10,571 bases of DNA, from assembly GCA_002409145.1 (NCBI GenBank), contig DHUL01000033.1:1226-11796 (forward strand), in the 5' to 3' direction. This stretch comes from Bacteroidales bacterium UBA5235 (GTDB taxonomy: Bacteria; Bacteroidota; Bacteroidia; Bacteroidales; VadinHA17). This document shows, one piece after another, positions 6,123-10,571 of the stretch. Each line of letters begins with the position of its first letter. Positions within the stretch are counted from its first letter, which is position 1. Below the pieces are notes generated by a model. The model was not told the DNA's origin. It worked only from the letters and a program-made list of their open reading frames with translations, and made no database searches. Made by a program: the position numbers and the translations under genes.

Positions 6123-9100
6123 ATGAATAAAAACACCACAACCCGACCTCCATACTCTCTGAACTTAAGATTCAGGAACCGCCTCTGCCAGGGTCGAAAT
6201 CCCGATACCCGAAAGGTGCCAGGACCTTCTGACTTCAGAATCCTGATCACCTTGCTCCTCCTGGTACTTTCACTTTGCTGCATTCCTGCCGCCGGTCAGG
6301 ACCAATCAGATGTGATCATTTCCGCGGAAAAAAGTATAGGAGCCCTTGTCCTTGCCTCTTCCGGCAGTTGCGCACCCCTTCTTGTAAGTCCCGGGGAGTG
6401 GGCTGGTGTGACGAGAGCTTTAACAGATCTTCAGAACGACCTTAGAGGGGTAACCGGAACCATGCCCGGGTTGCTTACCACCACAAAGCCACCCAGGTCT
6501 GAGTTTGTAGTCATCGCAGGCACAGTTGGCAGGAGCGCCATGATAGACCGCCTGATAAAAAGGAATAAGATTGATGTTGGTCCCATCAATGGAAAGTGGG
6601 AGTCTTTTATTATACAGACTGTTGAAAAGCCTTTCCCCGGCGTGAAGAATGCACTTGTAATTGCCGGCAGTGACAAACGCGGCACAATCTACGGGATTTA
6701 CGAGATATCAAGGCAGGCAGGTGTATCGCCCTGGTACTGGTGGGCTGATGTGCCTGTGCGGAAAAGCGCTGAGCTGTATGTAAACCCGGGGCAATGGCAG
6801 TGGGGCGAACCGTCGGTAAAATACCGGGGGATATTCCTCAATGATGAGTACCCGGCCCTGACAAGATGGGTTGCATATAAATATGGCGAGGTCACCCCCA
6901 CAGACAACCCGCCTGTTCCTCCGGGTGTGGCCAACTACGGCAGCGAGTTCTACAGGAGAATCTTCGAGGTGCTCCTCAGGATGAAAGCAAATTACCTCTG
7001 GCCGGCAATGTGGAACAACGCATTCAACGAGGATGACCTGCAGAATGCTGCCCTGGCCGACGAGTATGGTATTGTAATGGGTACCAGCCACCAGGAACCT
7101 ATGATCAGGGCACAGAAGGAATGGGACCGGCGCTACCAGAAAATCCTTGGAAGCTGGAGCTGGACACATCATGAAGACACCCTGGTGAAATTCTGGCGTG
7201 ACGGAATAAGGAGAAACAAGGATTATGAAAGCATCATCACCATAGGCCTGCGTGGCGCTGATGACACTGAGATGGGACCTGGCGGACCTGCAGCCAATAT
7301 TGCAAGGCTGGAAAAGATCGTAAAGGTTCAGCGTGAGATGATTGCGGAGGAGATAGATACTGATGTCTCAAAGGTTCCCCAGTTATGGTGCCTCTATAAA
7401 GAGGTGCAGGATTACTATTATGAGGGGATGAGGGTCCCTGACGATGTGACCCTGCTGTGGGCAGAGGACAACTGGGGCAACGTGAGGCGCCTGCCTACTG
7501 CCGACGAGAGAAAAATGGGCGGCGGAGCCGGTGTTTATTATCACTTCGACTACCATGGCGGTCCACGCAGCTACCAGTGGATCAATACAAGCCCGATCCC
7601 TAAGATATGGGACCAGATGTCGCTGGCAAAACAATACGGAGCTGACAGGATCTGGATTGTCAATGTAGGACACTTCAGGGGATACGAAATTCCTGTGGAA
7701 TATTTCCTTGACCTCGCATGGGATACGGACGGCCTGGGCAGTGATGACATGTCCGGATGGACTGAACAGTGGGCATCTGAGATCTTTGGCCCGCAGCTTG
7801 CAGGTGATATTGCGCAGATTATCAGGGATTACACCCGCTTCAACGGTCGCCGTAAACCGGAGTTGCTTTCTCCATTTACCTACAGCCTGGTGAATTACAA
7901 TGAGGCTGAGCGTATTGTACTGGAATACAACAGCCTGGCATTCAGGGCAGAACAGATCGGGCAACTGCTGCCTGCTGATATGAAGGATGCATACTTTCAC
8001 CTTGTCCTCTTCCCGGTGAAGGCATGTGCACTCGTGAACGAGCTCTATGTCACTGCAGGGAAGAATGCCCTGTATGCCAAACAGGGCAGGGCTGCAACCC
8101 CGGAGTTGGCAGAACGCACGAGGGAGCTCTTCACGGCTGACACAGCCCTGATGGGATATTATAACCGCGAATATGCAGATGGCCGCTGGAAACACTTCAT
8201 GGACCAGGCCCACCTGGGATATATCGCCTGGAATGACCCCCCGGAAAACAGCCTTCGCCATATTAAGCTGCAAACCCCTCCGATACCGCCCGGAGCCCTG
8301 CCCTTCGTGGCGGTGGAAGGCTCAACTGAAGCCTGGCCGGGATCCGGGTCAGTTCCCCTCCTGCCCCAATTTGATGTTTTCAATAAGCAGACAAGGTATT
8401 TTGAGATATTCAACCAAGGAAGCGATCCTTTCGATTACACAGCCACAGCTGACAAGCCCTGGATCATCATCAGTAACAGCCATGGAATCGTGACTGATGA
8501 GCAGAGGCTGGACATCACAATCGACTGGTCAATACTTCCCCCTGGTACTCATAGCGGATCGGTATCGGTAGAGGCCGGAGGAAATATGCTGAACGTCAGT
8601 GTCACTGCATTCAACCCGGCCACTCCTGACCCTGTCACGGTAGAAGGGTTTGTGGAGGGCGACGGCTACGTATCGATGGAAGCAGAAAGCTACACCGCTG
8701 TAAGAGAAACCGCCGGGAAACGCTGGGAACGGATTGAGGACTACGGCCGGACCCGGTCGGGAATGCGGGCCACGGCTTTCACAGATGCTCCTCCCGCTGT
8801 TCCAGGGAAAGACTCCCCTGCGATGGAGTACAGGATGTATCTTTTCTCGGCAGGCGAATTTGAAACAACACTTCACATGGCACCTTCGCTCAACTTCCTG
8901 CCCGACAGAGACTTCAAGATCGGAATTTCTCTTGATGACGCTGAACCGCAACTCATCACCGTAGTTCCCGCAGGTTTCAATGCCGAGAACGGCAACAGGG
9001 ACTGGGAGGAGACTGTACGCAACAGCACCCGCTATGTCAAGGGGAAAATAACTGTCACCGAACCGGGATACCACACCTTGAAAATATGGATGGTTGACCC

Positions 9101-9185
9101 GGGTATGGTGCTTGAAAAGATAGTTGTAAACACCGGAGGACTGCGGCCGTCATATTTAGGGCCGCCGGAAAGCTATAAGAAATGA
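6123..9185 (+). CDS. Secreted GH115 xylan alpha-glucuronidase
   Basis: GH115 enzymes remove alpha-1,2-linked (4-O-methyl)glucuronic acid from xylan, including internal sites. From ATG 6123 the protein has 1020 residues; the frame is also open from a TTG at 6090. Residues 37-58 (DFRILITLLLLVLSLCC...PAAGQ) are a signal peptide; no proper lipobox precedes the Cys pair. Then come an N-terminal alpha/beta domain (about 62-225), a barrel (about 232-545) with GIFLNDEYPALTRW, NYLWPAMWNNAFNEDD, MGTSHQEPM, TIGLRGADDTEMG, LLWAEDNWGN and IWIVNVGHFRGYE, a helical region (about 550-710), an Ig/BACON-like sandwich (about 730-832) and the GH115 C-terminal sandwich (about 838-1010; YVSMEAESYTA). These barrel motifs are diagnostic. 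The 36-residue stretch before the hydrophobic core is unusually long; GTG at 6216 would give a standard signal peptide. Neither start has a Shine-Dalgarno site. Confidence 0.93.
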   Translation: MNKNTTTRPPYSLNLRFRNRLCQGRNPDTRKVPGPSDFRILITLLLLVLSLCCIPAAGQDQSDVIISAEKSIGALVLASSGSCAPLLVSPGEWAGVTRALTDLQNDLRGVTGTMPGLLTTTKPPRSEFVVIAGTVGRSAMIDRLIKRNKIDVGPINGKWESFIIQTVEKPFPGVKNALVIAGSDKRGTIYGIYEISRQAGVSPWYWWADVPVRKSAELYVNPGQWQWGEPSVKYRGIFLNDEYPALTRWVAYKYGEVTPTDNPPVPPGVANYGSEFYRRIFEVLLRMKANYLWPAMWNNAFNEDDLQNAALADEYGIVMGTSHQEPMIRAQKEWDRRYQKILGSWSWTHHEDTLVKFWRDGIRRNKDYESIITIGLRGADDTEMGPGGPAANIARLEKIVKVQREMIAEEIDTDVSKVPQLWCLYKEVQDYYYEGMRVPDDVTLLWAEDNWGNVRRLPTADERKMGGGAGVYYHFDYHGGPRSYQWINTSPIPKIWDQMSLAKQYGADRIWIVNVGHFRGYEIPVEYFLDLAWDTDGLGSDDMSGWTEQWASEIFGPQLAGDIAQIIRDYTRFNGRRKPELLSPFTYSLVNYNEAERIVLEYNSLAFRAEQIGQLLPADMKDAYFHLVLFPVKACALVNELYVTAGKNALYAKQGRAATPELAERTRELFTADTALMGYYNREYADGRWKHFMDQAHLGYIAWNDPPENSLRHIKLQTPPIPPGALPFVAVEGSTEAWPGSGSVPLLPQFDVFNKQTRYFEIFNQGSDPFDYTATADKPWIIISNSHGIVTDEQRLDITIDWSILPPGTHSGSVSVEAGGNMLNVSVTAFNPATPDPVTVEGFVEGDGYVSMEAESYTAVRETAGKRWERIEDYGRTRSGMRATAFTDAPPAVPGKDSPAMEYRMYLFSAGEFETTLHMAPSLNFLPDRDFKIGISLDDAEPQLITVVPAGFNAENGNRDWEETVRNSTRYVKGKITVTEPGYHTLKIWMVDPGMVLEKIVVNTGGLRPSYLGPPESYKK

Positions 9186-9186
9186 C

Positions 9187-9255
9187 GATGTGCGATTTGC
9201 GATTTACAAATCGGCAAATTGCAACTCGCGCGTCGCAAATCGCAATTCGCAAATC
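9187..9255. terminator. Imperfect inverted repeat, likely two-way terminator between convergent genes
   Basis: The left arm 9187-9205 (GATGTGCGATTTGCGATTT) and right arm 9237-9255 (AAATCGCAATTCGCAAATC) pair at 17 of 19 positions around a 31-base middle that itself holds CAAATCGGCAAATTGCAA and CGCGCG. It fills the whole gap between the GH115 stop (9185) and the end of the reactivase gene (9257), where a two-way transcript end would be expected. It is built from a repeated GCGATTT/AAATCGC unit, so it may also be a copy of a dispersed intergenic repeat. Confidence 0.55.
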
Positions 9256-9256
9256 C

Positions 9257-9940
9257 TCATGTTTTTCTTCCCCGGTAGATGCAATTCCTGTCATCGCACC
9301 TGTGGCAATTGTAAGGTTCATATAGTACCTTCCTTCCAATGCCAATAATACCGCTGACTGATTTCACAGGATTCATCAGGGCTGATTCAGTGAGGGTTAT
9401 ACCACACCAGTTGTCAGGAAAGAAGCTGAAGAGTTTATGTTGTTCCGCAACGTCCCAGCCGCAATACCCGGGGCTGAATCGGTTGGTAATGTTCATGCCT
9501 GTTGCTGAGGTGGCGGCTCTCAGTGACAGCTGCATGTTATCTGCGGCACTCTCTGCAATTTCGGATCCGATCACATCATATATGTATCCACGCAGTAAAT
9601 CGCCCTCCTTCATACTTTTCCGGCTGCGTTCACCTACCTCCCGGCCGGCAGTGCAGATGAAGAGCGCAGCACTTTCGGCATGTCTGAGCTGGCTGAATAC
9701 AACTGGCTTGACATTAAAGATGATTCCCTCAACCTCTGCCGTTCTGTTGACCGCATCAAGGCAGACCTGGTTGAAGATGATATACTCTGCCCGGGCTTCA
9801 CCGGCTGTCAGTAACTCTTCTGACAGCCCGGTTATAAGATCGGTCACAGGTTCTGGTGCAGTACCGGGCAGGTATCCCATGACCCTGGCCAGGGTATCTG
9901 TACCGGGAAGGAGTTCACTGTATTTATAGCTGAACCTCAT
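9257..9940 (-). CDS. Stand-alone cobalamin (MetH-type) reactivation-domain protein
   Basis: This 227-residue protein resembles the C-terminal activation domain of cobalamin-dependent methionine synthase, which uses S-adenosylmethionine to reductively remethylate oxidised corrinoid. R154-F-S-P-G-Y159 fits the RxxxGY AdoMet-binding motif, and GYCGWDVAEQ (158-167) and ESALMNPVKSVSGIIGIG (185-202) match the domain's later conserved blocks. The tail has C212-H-R-C215-x4-C220, a small Cys cluster absent from MetH, which could bind metal or act in redox. No signal peptide is present, so it is cytoplasmic. Its ATG (9938-9940) shares one base with the stop of the upstream methyltransferase (TGATG), implying coupled translation. 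Its partner would be the corrinoid protein served by that enzyme; none is seen in the window. The domain family is clear; the pathway (split methionine synthase or methyl-group catabolism) is inferred. Confidence 0.85.
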   Translation of the reverse strand: MRFSYKYSELLPGTDTLARVMGYLPGTAPEPVTDLITGLSEELLTAGEARAEYIIFNQVCLDAVNRTAEVEGIIFNVKPVVFSQLRHAESAALFICTAGREVGERSRKSMKEGDLLRGYIYDVIGSEIAESAADNMQLSLRAATSATGMNITNRFSPGYCGWDVAEQHKLFSFFPDNWCGITLTESALMNPVKSVSGIIGIGRKVLYEPYNCHRCDDRNCIYRGRKT

Positions 9941-10571
9941 CAGGGCATTTGTGTCGACTGATAATGTTCTATGAACCTGATAGCATAGTCATCCCTTCCC
10001 AGGACCAGGTCAGCGGCCCGCACCAGTCCTGAGATCTTCTCCGGATTGGCAATTGGGCAGGTCAGGCCGTACAGGATTGACATCGCCATGAATGCATTGT
10101 TGATGTTTTCACGGTCGGGCAGTCCGAAAGAAATATTGCTGGCCCCCTGTGTTATGTTATGGCCCAGTCTCTCGTGAACCAGCCTGATTGTTTCAAGAGT
10201 CACACTGCAGGCAGTGGGATCTGCGCTGACAGCCATTGCCATCGGGTCAATGATCACATCTTCCTCCCTGATACCTGCCCTGACAGCCCTTTCAACAATC
10301 TTTTCAGCAATCCTCAGCCGCTTCTCCGGATCATGGGTGATTCCGTCATCGTCGAGCACCAAACCGATGATAGCTGCTCCATACTCCCGGGCAACCGGAA
10401 GCAGTCTCTGCAGAGATGCTTCTTCCGCGTTGACGGAATTTATGAGGCACTTCCCCTTTGCCACTTTCAGGGCTGCCTCTATGGCCTTCGGATTTGGTGA
10501 ATCGAGACAGAGCGGGATGTCAAAGGTGTCCTGAAGTGCAATCACGGCCTGTGGCAGCAACTCCTCATCAT
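9940..10571 (-). CDS. Methyltetrahydrofolate:corrinoid methyltransferase, pterin-binding domain (5' end missing)
   Basis: The frame is open to the right edge; the visible 210 or so codons end at TGA 9940-9942. The protein belongs to the DHPS/MeTr pterin-binding barrel family (AcsE- and MtgA-like; also the folate module of MetH), which moves methyl between tetrahydrofolate and a corrinoid protein. Family marks in order: DIPLCLDSPNPKAIEAAL (Asp of the pterin pocket), LINSVNAEE (Asn), DDDGIT, VIIDPMAMAVSAD (second Asp), and QGASNISFGLPDRENINNAF (Asn near the N5 position, as in AcsE). The TTG at 10558-10560 is an internal Leu codon, not the start: E-E-L-L-P-Q continues upstream in frame. Cytoplasmic. 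It overlaps the reactivase gene by one base, so the two act together. Whether it feeds methionine synthesis, a Wood-Ljungdahl-like route or demethylation cannot be decided without the left-out neighbours. Confidence 0.88.
   Translation of the reverse strand, partial: DEELLPQAVIALQDTFDIPLCLDSPNPKAIEAALKVAKGKCLINSVNAEEASLQRLLPVAREYGAAIIGLVLDDDGITHDPEKRLRIAEKIVERAVRAGIREEDVIIDPMAMAVSADPTACSVTLETIRLVHERLGHNITQGASNISFGLPDRENINNAFMAMSILYGLTCPIANPEKISGLVRAADLVLGRDDYAIRFIEHYQSTQMP

Noticed and set aside
7383..8273. Long minus-strand open frame (296 codons) opposite GH115
   Set aside because: It is the antisense shadow of the well-supported GH115 barrel and helical region; no family motif, no ribosome site, and Cys/His-rich composition typical of antisense reading.
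9339..9929. Plus-strand open frame of 196 codons opposite the reactivase gene
   Set aside because: It mirrors the minus-strand gene that has the RxxxGY and later conserved blocks; Ser/Pro-rich translation without recognisable motifs.

Overview
The window looks like a chromosomal piece of a plant- or algal-polysaccharide degrading member of the Bacteroidota. This is an inference. It rests on A-rich leaders without Shine-Dalgarno sites before several genes, one TAnnTTTG-type promoter box, and a GH10/GH115/GPH-transporter combination typical of xylan users in that phylum. The exact lineage cannot be fixed from the sequence; no SusC/SusD pair, rRNA, tRNA, CRISPR array or intact mobile element is visible.

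Layout. Bases 1-5298 hold a minus-strand cluster that reads, in transcription order: a GPH-family sugar:cation symporter (3832-5298), a secreted GH10 endo-xylanase (2682-3803), a cytoplasmic two-domain GH3 enzyme (775-2610), and the first 207 codons of a probable GH116-like glycosidase that runs off the left edge (1-623). Bases 5299-6122 lack an intact gene. They hold a GC-rich hairpin cluster, a possible promoter box and the decayed 3' part of what looks like a GH30-type xylanase. On the plus strand follows a large secreted GH115 alpha-glucuronidase (6123-9185). A 69-base imperfect inverted repeat separates it from a convergent minus-strand pair: a methyltetrahydrofolate:corrinoid methyltransferase cut by the right edge (9940-10571) and a stand-alone cobalamin (MetH-type) reactivation-domain protein (9257-9940). 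These two overlap by one base.

How it works together. GH10 would cut the xylan backbone outside the cytoplasm or in the periplasm, GH115 would remove (4-O-methyl)glucuronic acid side groups, the GPH symporter would import the oligosaccharides, and the cytoplasmic GH3 and GH116-like enzymes would finish them. This reads as a small glucuronoxylan locus. The corrinoid pair at the right is unrelated one-carbon metabolism.

Most noteworthy points: the GH30-like remnant directly upstream of GH115, whose apparent nucleophile Glu has become Gly next to a frameshift; the NagZ-like Asp-His dyad in the GH3 enzyme; and the split, translationally coupled corrinoid methyltransferase/reactivase pair.
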